DNA from: Aliishimia sp963678085
Lineage (GTDB): Bacteria > Pseudomonadota > Alphaproteobacteria > Rhodobacterales > Rhodobacteraceae
Direction: 5' to 3'
Length of the DNA stretch: 64,000 bases
Assembly (NCBI GenBank): GCA_963678085.1
Contig: OY782680.1
Span: forward strand, 1,488,001 to 1,552,000
Under the pieces are notes generated by a model. It worked only from the letters and a program-made list of their open reading frames with translations, did not search any database and was not told the origin of the DNA. Positions 7,732-15,174 of the stretch are shown here, piece by piece (the first letter of the stretch is position 1; the number at the start of each line of letters is the position of its first letter). The position numbers were made by a program, and so were the translations under genes.

Positions 7732-10071
7732 TTAGTATTGGACATTTATCTCAACTTCGAGGCGGATGCCCATATTGCTGCACTCTTTCTCACAATCGCT
7801 TGTGAGCTGCTGGCCCGCTGGGACAGATGGCTGCTGTGCGAACAGTCCCATCATCGCCAAGATGTTTTGCATGGCCTGTTGGATGATGCGATCAATGTTC
7901 GAGTTATCCGCCTGGGTCGTAGCATTTTGGTCCGTCATGTAGCCAGTTGGCTGCATATAGGTTGTCTGTGACCAGTTGTTTGGCGCGTAGCTTTGGTCTT
8001 GCGCGTTGCCGCCACCACCATAGTTCTGCTGACCACCCATTCCCATACCGGCGTTATACGCTGGCATCTGAGGCATGTGATAGGTTTGGCCGGTCATCAT
8101 GCTGCCGCAGAGTTGCTGAACGAATGTTTGAACAATCTGCATGATGGCTTGCGTCAACTGGGCAACCAATTGGCCGATGAACTGAGAACCTGGGTTTACC
8201 TGGCCGCCGCCGTCAACCGGAGGGCACCATCCGCCGCCTGGATTGACCGGAGGTGTCCAAGCTGGAGGTGTCCAAGCTGGTGGGCACCAATTCGTAGGAG
8301 GCGCTGGCGGTGTTGGTGGGCACCAAACCGGGGGCTGATAGCACCATGAACCGCCGGTGTCTCCGGTATCGCCTTTATCTCCGGTATCACCTTTGTCTCC
8401 AGTGTCACCTTTGGCTCCGGTATCACCTTTGTCTCCAGTGTCACCTTTGGCTCCGGTATCACCTTTGTCTCCAGTGTCACCTTTGGCTCCGGTATCACCT
8501 TTGGCTCCGGTATCACCTTTGGCCCCGGTGTCACCTTTGGCCCCGGTGTCACCTTTGGCTCCGGTGTCACCTTTGGCTCCGGTGTCACCTTTGTCTCCAG
8601 TGTCACCTTTGGCTCCGGTATCACCTTTGTCACCAGTATCACCTTTGGCTCCAGTGTCGCCCTTGGCTCCGGTGTCACCTTTGTCTCCAGTGTCACCTTT
8701 GGCTCCGGTATCACCTTTGGCTCCGGTGTCACCTTTGGCTCCGGTGTCACCTTTGGCTCCAGTGTCGCCCTTGGCTCCGGTGTCACCTTTGGCTCCGGTG
8801 TCACCTTTGGCTCCGGTGTCACCTTTGGCTCCGGTGTCACCTTTGGCTCCGGTGTCACCTTTGGCTCCGGTGTCACCTTTGGCTCCGGTGTCACCTTTGG
8901 CCCCGGTGTCACCTTTGGCCCCGGTGTCACCTTTGGCTCCGGTGTCACCTTTGGCTCCGGTGTCACCTTTGTCTCCAGTGTCACCTTTGGCTCCGGTATC
9001 ACCTTTGGCTCCGGTGTCGCCTTTGCAACCAGTGTCACCTTTTTCGCCTTGAGCGCCAGTGTCACCTTTTTCGCCTTGAGCGCCGGTGTCACCTTTTTCG
9101 CCTTGAGCGCCGGTGTCACCTTTTTCGCCTTGAGCGCCGGTGTCACCTTTTTCGCCTTGAGCGCCGGTGTCACCTTTTTCGCCTTGAGCGCCGGTGTCAC
9201 CTTTTTCGCCTTGAGCGCCGGTGTCACCTTTTTCGCCTTGAGCGCCGGTGTCACCTTTTTCGCCTTGCGCGCCAGTGTCACCTTTTTCGCCTTGAGCGCC
9301 GGTGTCACCTTTTTCGCCTTGAGCGCCAGTGTCACCTTTTTCGCCTTGAGCGCCAGTGTCACCTTTTTCGCCTTGAGCGCCGGTGTCACCTTTTTCGCCT
9401 TGAGCGCCAGTGTCACCTTTTTCGCCTTGCGCGCCGGTGTCACCGGTCTCGCCTCGAAGATAACGGCGCAGTTCTTCGTCAGAAACTATACAGTCGCCAT
9501 TGGTGTCTGCGGGAGTGAACAGCGCATAGCGTAGCTCTTCGTTCGAAACATAGTTGTCACCATTTCTATCGGCTTCAGCATAAACGTTATCGCCTTTGTC
9601 ACCTTTTTCACCCTTGTCACCTTTGGCGCCGGTATCACCTCGATCACCCGTGTCGCCGCGCGCGCCAGTGTCGCCAGTGTCGCCTTTTTCGCCCCGGTCA
9701 CCTGTGGCGCCGGTATCACCGCGCTCGCCTTTATCGCCGGTGTCGCCGCGCGCGCCAGTGTCGCCTTTGTCGCCTTTGTCGCCACGGTCGCCTTTGTCTC
9801 CGGTATCACCGCGCTCGCCGGTGTCGCCGCGCGCGCCGGTGTCGCCTTTGTCGCCTTTGTCACCCTTTTCACCCTGCGGGCCAGGCTTACCGCCGCCGCC
9901 GCATTGGTCGCACTGTTCTTTCACTTCTTCTGTGAACTCGCCAAATGCGGCTGTAATCTGTTGGCCTGCTTGGCCAAGCCCTTGGCCAGCGTCCATAGCA
10001 GTATTAAAATCGGCCTGATCTGCCGTATTTGTACTGACGCCACCAGCGCCTTCGTTTAGAATCTTAGTCAT
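7732..10071 (-). CDS. Collagen-like protein with embedded EF-hand pair, in the T3SS operon
   Basis: A 779-residue protein from the ATG at 10071 (GAGGGG five bases upstream). Order of parts: a ~55-residue Ala/Gly/Gln-rich helical N-terminus without signal peptide, ending in CDQCGGGG; a first Gly-X-Y block; an interruption with two EF-hand loops (DRNGDNYVSNEE and DTNGDCIVSDEE); about 15 copies of the nine-residue unit GDTGAQGEK; a long run of GDTGAK units; a Cys/Trp/Pro-rich stretch with repeated WCPP; then a Gly/Asn/Gln-rich C-terminus with two amphipathic or hydrophobic helices (IGQLVAQLTQAIMQIVQ and IDRIIQQAMQNILAMMG) and the ending LEVEINVQY. Collagen-type blocks form trimeric rods. Lack of a Sec signal and position inside a T3SS operon suggest export by the T3SS. 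That is inference. Confidence 0.9.
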   Translation of the reverse strand: MTKILNEGAGGVSTNTADQADFNTAMDAGQGLGQAGQQITAAFGEFTEEVKEQCDQCGGGGKPGPQGEKGDKGDKGDTGARGDTGERGDTGDKGDRGDKGDKGDTGARGDTGDKGERGDTGATGDRGEKGDTGDTGARGDTGDRGDTGAKGDKGEKGDKGDNVYAEADRNGDNYVSNEELRYALFTPADTNGDCIVSDEELRRYLRGETGDTGAQGEKGDTGAQGEKGDTGAQGEKGDTGAQGEKGDTGAQGEKGDTGAQGEKGDTGAQGEKGDTGAQGEKGDTGAQGEKGDTGAQGEKGDTGAQGEKGDTGAQGEKGDTGAQGEKGDTGAQGEKGDTGAQGEKGDTGCKGDTGAKGDTGAKGDTGDKGDTGAKGDTGAKGDTGAKGDTGAKGDTGAKGDTGAKGDTGAKGDTGAKGDTGAKGDTGAKGDTGAKGDTGAKGDTGAKGDTGAKGDTGAKGDTGDKGDTGAKGDTGAKGDTGDKGDTGAKGDTGDKGDTGAKGDTGAKGDTGAKGDTGAKGDTGAKGDTGAKGDTGDKGDTGAKGDTGDKGDTGAKGDTGDKGDTGDKGDTGDTGGSWCYQPPVWCPPTPPAPPTNWCPPAWTPPAWTPPVNPGGGWCPPVDGGGQVNPGSQFIGQLVAQLTQAIMQIVQTFVQQLCGSMMTGQTYHMPQMPAYNAGMGMGGQQNYGGGGNAQDQSYAPNNWSQTTYMQPTGYMTDQNATTQADNSNIDRIIQQAMQNILAMMGLFAQQPSVPAGQQLTSDCEKECSNMGIRLEVEINVQY
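8357..9450 (-). repeat. Tandem DNA repeats encoding the collagen-like rod
   Basis: Two kinds of coding repeat are visible: an 18-bp unit (Gly-Asp-Thr-Gly-Ala-Lys) across about 8,357-9,030 and a 27-bp unit (Gly-Asp-Thr-Gly-Ala-Gln-Gly-Glu-Lys) across about 9,034-9,450. Copies differ mainly at synonymous positions (GGT/GGC, ACT/ACA), so they expand by unequal exchange or slippage while the protein is under selection. Such tracts are prone to length variation between strains and to assembly error. They create several long false reading frames in other frames. Confidence 0.9.
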
Positions 10072-10104
10072 AAGAGCCCCTCGCACTCGTTAAATTGCGG
10101 ATCA

Positions 10105-10710
10105 CTATTCTACCGCGGTTTCTTCTGACACATTCGCAACTCTGTCAGAATCTAATACACCAGCCCGTCGAACTCTGACGGGTTGCTCGGCAACTATCGG
10201 CTTAGCTTCAAGTGAGGCTATGACACTCTCGGACAAAGCTAAGTATTTGATTGGGCCGGAGAGAACCATCGCCTTTCCGCCCGCAACCTGGGTTATGTCA
10301 TATTCTGGAATCAACAGCCCCGCTTCCTCTAGCGCTTCAAGCACATGCTCGGGCGTCAGATTGGTGAGCTGGATCAAGCGTACCTCGCTTTCATCCGCAG
10401 GGGAGACAAACACTTGGCCGTTAAAGGCAAAGGCCTGCATTCCTGTTTCTTCCATCAATTCGTCAATGACTGCGCCTGGAGTTCCAGACAGTTCCACATC
10501 GCGGATGCGTGTACGTCCGATGCCATCTGCCGAGAAATCGAGGCCAAGATCGCGGCCCATGATTGTTAAAGCAACTGACAGCGGCATGTCTGCAAAGTAA
10601 ACGGAGTACTTGCCGACTTGTTCTGACGCCAACGCAGGGATGGACGTGACGCACATGCAGGCGGCACTCACTACCCCGCGAAAAATAGCTTTTGAACTTA
10701 AAGCTTGCAT
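10105..10710 (-). CDS. Secretin N-domain protein (SctC-like N0/N1 only), lacks the pore domain
   Basis: A 201-residue secreted protein with a Sec signal peptide (hydrophobic stretch then PALASEQ) followed by an N0 domain (YSVYFADMPLSVALTIMG to QVFVSPADE) and an N1-like domain (LIQLTNLTPEHVLEALEEAG to YLALSESVIASLEAKP). These match the periplasmic start of T3SS secretins of the YscC/HrcC type. A normal SctC is 500-700 residues and continues into the outer-membrane beta-barrel domain, which is absent: the protein ends about 45 residues after N1 with a clean stop. It has AGAGG upstream of the ATG. Either the secretin is split with the pore encoded elsewhere, or this is an adaptor. It is the first gene of the operon. 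Confidence 0.75.
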   Translation of the reverse strand: MQALSSKAIFRGVVSAACMCVTSIPALASEQVGKYSVYFADMPLSVALTIMGRDLGLDFSADGIGRTRIRDVELSGTPGAVIDELMEETGMQAFAFNGQVFVSPADESEVRLIQLTNLTPEHVLEALEEAGLLIPEYDITQVAGGKAMVLSGPIKYLALSESVIASLEAKPIVAEQPVRVRRAGVLDSDRVANVSEETAVE

Positions 10711-11080
10711 GTAAACCTCTAAAACTCGTTACTGCGGTCACGTCACACCCCGCCCATGCAACTTGCGATAAATGAACGGGCTATTCCAGAAAATTCGAGA
10801 GAAACAATCTGTTTCACGCCTATTGGCTGCGAAGGGGAAACCAATGACTTTTCATAGCGGTGATTTGTTTCTTAGAGGGATACAGTGGATTGTCACATGT
10901 TTGGTCATAATGCTCTCTTAACCTTATTTTTCTGCCTCAGATCGACGAATTGATTCGTTGTGCCCCGTCACGGGACGGTTTCAAATTAGGGGTGAAATTT
11001 GTCGATTTTGGGCAAAAAACTCTGACAGCTCGAAACTTCTGTTTCAATTTTAGTTTGTATTTTGCCGAGTTGAGTTCTTG
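10711..11080. other. Intergenic region upstream of the T3SS operon
   Basis: About 370 AT-rich bases with no credible gene. It must hold the promoter of the minus-strand T3SS operon and the 3' end of the tmk transcript. A short palindrome ACGAAT-TG-ATTCGT lies at 10,945-10,958 and could be an operator. A TTAAC half-site near 10,918 is not a full CtrA box. I see no unambiguous -35/-10 pair. Confidence 0.5.
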
Positions 11081-11752
11081 CTATGAGTGTGGGGGTAAGC
11101 CGGCCATAACCGGCGCCCTGCAGTCTGAACTCAATTTTTGGTTGATCGCGTGCTGAACATTCTCTGCCACGGCCTCAATGCGATCCTGGCCATCGATCAC
11201 CACAAAACGCTGTGAAAACTCATTCGCAAGCGCGAGAAACCCGGCCCGCATTTTGCGCTGAAGATCCAGCCCAAAGGTCTCGAACCGGCTGTCATCATCC
11301 CCGCGTGCCAATGCCCGATCCAGACCAGCACTGGGATCCATATCGATGAGCACGGTCAAATCGGGTTCCAGCCCAATCATTTCGCGATGCAGCAGATCCA
11401 CCGAGGCGCGCAGATCCTCCCGTGAGAGCCCCTGATACATGCGGGTGCTATCGGCAAAGCGATCGCAAATCACCACTTTACCAGCATTAAGGCTTGGCAA
11501 TATGGTGCGCTCCAGATGATCGCGCCGCGCGGCTGTGAACAGCAGCAATTCGGTATGCGCAGACCAGCGATCAGGATCGCCCTGCAACACAAGGCTGCGG
11601 ATTTCTTCGGCTCCTGGGCTGCCTCCGGGTTCGCGGGTGAGGACCACATCTTTGCCTTGCGCCTGCAAAGCCTCAGCCAAAAGGCATGCTTGCGTGGACT
11701 TGCCGGAGCCGTCTATGCCCTCAAAGCTGATGAAGAGCCCGCCAGAGGTCAC
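11081..11752 (-). CDS. tmk: Thymidylate kinase
   Basis: Phosphorylates dTMP to dTDP in the cytoplasm for DNA synthesis. The P-loop FEGIDGSGKST, the TREPGGSPGAEEIR segment and the DRFADSTRMYQG motif are all present. I start at the GTG at 11752, which overlaps the TGA of the upstream carboxypeptidase gene as GTGA; a TTG at 11773 is the alternative. About 223 residues, normal for the family. It is the last gene of the SPOR-dac-tmk string. In related genomes holB usually follows tmk; here the next gene leftwards is the T3SS operon. Confidence 0.95.
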   Translation of the reverse strand: MTSGGLFISFEGIDGSGKSTQACLLAEALQAQGKDVVLTREPGGSPGAEEIRSLVLQGDPDRWSAHTELLLFTAARRDHLERTILPSLNAGKVVICDRFADSTRMYQGLSREDLRASVDLLHREMIGLEPDLTVLIDMDPSAGLDRALARGDDDSRFETFGLDLQRKMRAGFLALANEFSQRFVVIDGQDRIEAVAENVQHAINQKLSSDCRAPVMAGLPPHS

Positions 11753-12903
11753 GAGGCCGAACGATCCTGCCAAGATTTGAACAAGATCCGCGCAACGGTC
11801 ACAATTCTGGTCATAAATCCGCCCTCGGGCACATCTGTTTCAGCGACCAATGGGATGCGCAGGGCCTCATCAAGCCCGTCGGGATCCAACACCAGTTCCG
11901 CAAGCACATCCCCAGCAGCGATGGGCGCTTGTACAGGCCCTTTGAATACCACTTCGGCCTCGATCTCGGTGCCACTACGCACAGGCAACAGCACACTCAG
12001 ATCCTCGCTGGGCACAAGGCCGACGGTCGAGCTTTGCCCCATCCACACCGGCGCCTCTGCCAGCCGCTCTCCTTCCTTTGCGATAGAGCGCTCGGCAAAT
12101 TGGCGAAAGGACCAGTTCACAATCGCTTCGGCCTCTTCTGCGCGCGCCTTTTGCGTTTCAAGCCCGGAGATGACGAAAATCACCCGCCGATTGCCCTGCT
12201 TGGCAGATCCCACCAGCCCATAGCCCGCAGCTTGCGTATGACCTGTTTTGAGACCATCAGCGCCAATATCTAGCCGCAACAAGGGATTTCTATTGAACCT
12301 GTTCTGCCGCTCATTTTCATCAAAGAGAAATTCCCGCTCGGCAAACATCGGATAGAACTCTGGGAAATCAACAATCAGGCGATGGGCGAGCAAAGCCAAA
12401 TCTCGCGCCGACATCAGATGCCCAGCCTCCGGCCAGCCATTGGAATTGGCAAAGGTCGAGTTCGTCATCCCCATCTCAATCGCCCGCCTTGTCATCATGC
12501 GCGCAAACCCTGCCTCCGTCCCATCAGGGCTCAGCGCCTCAGCAATTACTGCACAGGCATCATTGCCCGACAATACGATGATCCCGCGGATAAGGTCTTC
12601 TACTTTCACTCGTTCCCCGGCCCGCAGAAACAGGGTCGAGCCGCCATAATCCATCGCATGCTGGGACACTGGCAGCGTTTCACTCATACGCAACTGCCCA
12701 TTGCGGATCGCCTCAAATGCCACATAAAGCGTCATCAATTTAGACATCGAAGCCGGGGGCAAAGGCGTATCGGCCCGCTTATTCAGCAAAACAGTGCCCG
12801 TGTTCTGATCAATCACAAAGGCAGAGGTCGCTTTCGTTTCAAACGCGGGGCTTGAAGTGGCGCTCAGCAACAAAACACATAGAATAGTGACAAGCCGGGA
12901 CAC
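11749..12903 (-). CDS. D-alanyl-D-alanine carboxypeptidase (low-molecular-weight penicillin-binding protein, PBP5/6 type)
   Basis: A 384-residue periplasmic serine peptidase that trims the terminal D-Ala from peptidoglycan stem peptides. The start carries a signal peptide (LVTILCVLLLSATSSPAFE). The active-site motifs are in order: SxxK in PPASMSKLM, SxN in LSGNDA and KTG in DGLKTGHTQAAGYG. The C-terminal ~100 residues form the usual beta-rich domain and end in a likely amphipathic membrane-anchoring helix (MTRIVTVARILFKSWQ). It lies 14 bases after the SPOR gene and overlaps tmk. Confidence 0.93.
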   Translation of the reverse strand: MSRLVTILCVLLLSATSSPAFETKATSAFVIDQNTGTVLLNKRADTPLPPASMSKLMTLYVAFEAIRNGQLRMSETLPVSQHAMDYGGSTLFLRAGERVKVEDLIRGIIVLSGNDACAVIAEALSPDGTEAGFARMMTRRAIEMGMTNSTFANSNGWPEAGHLMSARDLALLAHRLIVDFPEFYPMFAEREFLFDENERQNRFNRNPLLRLDIGADGLKTGHTQAAGYGLVGSAKQGNRRVIFVISGLETQKARAEEAEAIVNWSFRQFAERSIAKEGERLAEAPVWMGQSSTVGLVPSEDLSVLLPVRSGTEIEAEVVFKGPVQAPIAAGDVLAELVLDPDGLDEALRIPLVAETDVPEGGFMTRIVTVARILFKSWQDRSAS

Positions 12904-12917
12904 GAGAACTCTCCTTA

Positions 12918-13757
12918 TTATCTAGGGACAGGATAAGCGTCAGCAAATCCTTGCTGCTTGGCTGTTTGAAGCATCACGGCCCGCTGCGAAGATGTCATGG
13001 CTGGGCCAATGAGCACCCGCCAGAACGTTTTTCCACTGGCTTCCTCTCGCAACACGGTCGCCTCAAGCCCGGCCTTTAGAAACCTGTCAGCAGTGCGATT
13101 GGCATTGGCCTGCACGCTAAAGATCCCCACTTGGATATAGGGCTTAGCCAAACGCTGGGCTTGTGGGGCAGGGGGCGCAGGTTGAACTGGGGCCGTGCTC
13201 GCTTCAGCCGTATTTGGGGCAGGGGGGGCTGAGGGCTGGCGCTGATCAAGGGCCGAGGTCGCCACAGCCACAGGATCAAGCGGCGCTTCGCTCGTCACAG
13301 GCTCTGTTTGCGGCGTTTCTTGCTTGCGCAAAGCCGTCACGTTCAACACGCTCGGAGCTCCCGCCAAAATCCCCAATGCAGATGCCGCATCCGAAGAGAT
13401 TTGCAACCGCGGCCCTGGGTTTTCCCGCTCGCGCCGGAACAATGCCCCGATGACAAATTGCCCATTGCCCGTGTTGCGAATAATCACGCGCTCGGGCTCT
13501 TTCACATCTGGATGCGCCACCCAAACACCGCCCAAAGACGGCCGCCCGTCCCAAAGCCCTGGCTCGGTTACGGCAAACACCTCCGGCGCTTCTATATCGC
13601 TCTGGGTGGCCGGCCCTGTCGCCTCTGCGTCCACATCGACCTTCAAAGCGTCCCGACTTGAAAATCCACCTGGGCCCGACTCATCGCAACCCGCCAGCAC
13701 TAAAACTGCGGCGATTGCTGCACCTATACTCGGTTTTACTGTCACAATAACCCCCAA
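12918..13757 (-). CDS. SPOR-domain lipoprotein
   Basis: A 279-residue envelope protein. The N-terminus has a hydrophobic segment ending in a lipobox (VLVLAGC). A ~90-residue globular part (LWDGRPSLGGVWVAHP to SVLNVTALRK) is followed by a Pro/Ala-rich linker and a C-terminal SPOR domain (KPYIQVGIFSVQANANRTAD to FWRVLIGP). SPOR domains bind peptidoglycan lacking stem peptides, typically at the division septum, which fits the adjacent D,D-carboxypeptidase. The globular part resembles the double-psi beta-barrel region of RlpA-like proteins, but I do not see its catalytic Asp clearly, so I leave the symbol empty. Confidence 0.8.
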   Translation of the reverse strand: MGVIVTVKPSIGAAIAAVLVLAGCDESGPGGFSSRDALKVDVDAEATGPATQSDIEAPEVFAVTEPGLWDGRPSLGGVWVAHPDVKEPERVIIRNTGNGQFVIGALFRRERENPGPRLQISSDAASALGILAGAPSVLNVTALRKQETPQTEPVTSEAPLDPVAVATSALDQRQPSAPPAPNTAEASTAPVQPAPPAPQAQRLAKPYIQVGIFSVQANANRTADRFLKAGLEATVLREEASGKTFWRVLIGPAMTSSQRAVMLQTAKQQGFADAYPVPR

Positions 13758-13931
13758 CTTGTCCCTGGACTTGCGTCTCTTATGTTTCGTTTGCTCTTGC
13801 AGCTAATCCTACCGCGAAGAACGCCTTGTGAAAAGATGCCATAGAAAAGCGCAGAAAAATTCTGTGATTTTGTGACCAAACGCTTGCAAGATCCGCAAAG
13901 ACCAATTAGAGGCTCGCGCTACCACAAGGCC

Positions 13932-14021
13932 GGAGGAGTGGCAGAGTGGTCGAATGCACCGGTCTTGAAAACCGGCGAGGGTGCAAGTCCTCCGTGGGTT
14001 CGAATCCCACCTCCTCCGCCA
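13932..14021 (+). tRNA. tRNA-Ser (anticodon UGA)
   Basis: Ninety bases including an encoded CCA. Acceptor arms GGAGGAG and CTCCTCC pair perfectly, the anticodon stem CCGGT/ACCGG encloses the loop CTTGAAA (anticodon TGA), the long variable arm is of class II type, and the T-loop GGGTTCGAATCCC is canonical. It sits at the border between conserved housekeeping genes and the accessory region at 14,070-27,500. Confidence 0.97.
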
Positions 14022-14047
14022 CTTGCCCCTGAGAAACGGTTCTCCCG

Positions 14048-14069
14048 ATCCGGCTACGGCCGGATTTTT
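14048..14069 (+). terminator. Rho-independent terminator after tRNA-Ser
   Basis: Stem ATCCGG/CCGGAT with a six-base loop followed by a run of T, 27 bases after the tRNA end and in the correct orientation. Confidence 0.75.
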
Positions 14070-14391
14070 CCGTTGTTTTAGAGGGTTATACGGGTGGGGC
14101 TGAGCACTGGCCCTAGCGGCAGGAAGCCCGGAAGTGGTCTCTCGGGGTCGATATTCTCCGTAGCTCTCGACTACGCAAGTTCGGTGTAGAGCATCTAAAC
14201 CACTATAAAGTAATGATAAATGAACGGCACAACCTGAACACTTCGACGTCGGTCGCATTCGCCGAGGTGGAACAGAAGTCGAACCTGACCGTGAAAGGTG
14301 GCCTGACGATCAAGGCCCGAAACCAATGTTCCGCCTTTGTCCCGGCGCGTTGTCGTGTTACCTCGGAAAGCAAAAACAGGTAGGTAAGCAG
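14070..14391. other. Intergenic region at the start of the accessory island
   Basis: About 320 bases in which I find no convincing gene, tRNA fragment or att repeat. I looked for a second copy of the tRNA-Ser 3' end here and further right and did not see one. It probably contains the promoter for the DUF5131 gene. Confidence 0.5.
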
Positions 14392-15150
14392 TTGGCGCAG
14401 AAATCAGAGATCGAGTGGACGGACGCAACATGGAACCCAGTCACCGGGTGCACGAAGGTCGGTCCCGGTTGCGACCACTGCTATGCGGAGCGCTTCGCCG
14501 AGCGATGGCGCGGCGTCCCGGGACACCCCTACGAGCAAGGTTTCGATCTTAGGCTCTGGCCGTCGCGTTTGCAGCAGCCGTTTTTGTGGAAGCGGCCACG
14601 GATGATCTTCGTGAACTCCATGAGCGACCTTTTCCACAAAGATGTGGATCGAGCGTACATCGATCAGGTTTTCGAAGCGATGGAGTTGGCAGACTGGCAT
14701 GTCTTTCAAGTGCTGACAAAACGCAGTTCTCTCATGCGAAATTACGTAAAGACACGTTACAACGGTGGGCCGGTTCCCGCGCATATCTGGCTGGGGGTGT
14801 CGGTTGAGGATGCGGCGCATGTCAGTCGCATCGGCCATCTGAAGGACGTGAATTCGGATGCGCGCTTCGTCTCTTTCGAGCCTCTTCTCGGACCAATAGA
14901 CGAAGTCGATCTTCGCGGCGTTGCATGGGCAATCGTTGGCGGTGAGAGCGGTCCTGGTGCTCGACCCATGCGGCCGGCCTGGGCACGAAGATTACGAGAC
15001 ATATGCGAGCGCGACGGCGTCGCATTCTTTTTCAAACAATGGGGCGGCGCGCGGCCGAAGTCTGGAGGACGGCTCCTAGATGGTGAGGAGTGGAACGGTT
15101 TTCCGACGCATGTCGTGCCGCCGAAGATACTTGAAAAGATTTCAGCGTGA
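14392..15150 (+). CDS. DUF5131 (phage Gp37/Gp68-like) three-Cys-motif protein
   Basis: A 252-residue protein from the TTG at 14392 (AGGTAAG upstream); longer in-frame starts from 14326 add residues that look non-native. The N-terminus EIEWTDATWNPVTGC, then CTKVGPGCDHCYAE, gives the three-cysteine motif (C-x6-C-x2-C) characteristic of the family, which resembles a radical-SAM cluster site; the middle has the FVNSMSDLFH and VLTKRS segments. The biochemical reaction is not established. It is followed 24 bases later by its usual partner tcmP, and both lie beside a restriction-modification cluster, suggesting a phage or defence origin. Confidence 0.85.
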   Translation: MAQKSEIEWTDATWNPVTGCTKVGPGCDHCYAERFAERWRGVPGHPYEQGFDLRLWPSRLQQPFLWKRPRMIFVNSMSDLFHKDVDRAYIDQVFEAMELADWHVFQVLTKRSSLMRNYVKTRYNGGPVPAHIWLGVSVEDAAHVSRIGHLKDVNSDARFVSFEPLLGPIDEVDLRGVAWAIVGGESGPGARPMRPAWARRLRDICERDGVAFFFKQWGGARPKSGGRLLDGEEWNGFPTHVVPPKILEKISA

Positions 15151-15174
15151 GTTTTCACGAGGAGCCAGATTTCA

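Noticed and set aside
8357..9450. The regular repeats looked at first like a CRISPR array
   Set aside because: Units are directly adjacent with no unique spacers and translate as Gly-X-Y in one frame.
8196..9534. Long reading frames opposite to or overlapping the collagen-like gene (up to 415 residues of low complexity)
   Set aside because: They are out-of-frame readings of the 18- and 27-bp coding repeats; low-complexity Pro/Ser, Lys/Val or Cys/Leu strings with no start context.
10945..10958. ACGAAT-TG-ATTCGT palindrome as a defined operator
   Set aside because: Only one copy, short, and no regulator with this site is known to me; mentioned only in the intergenic entry.
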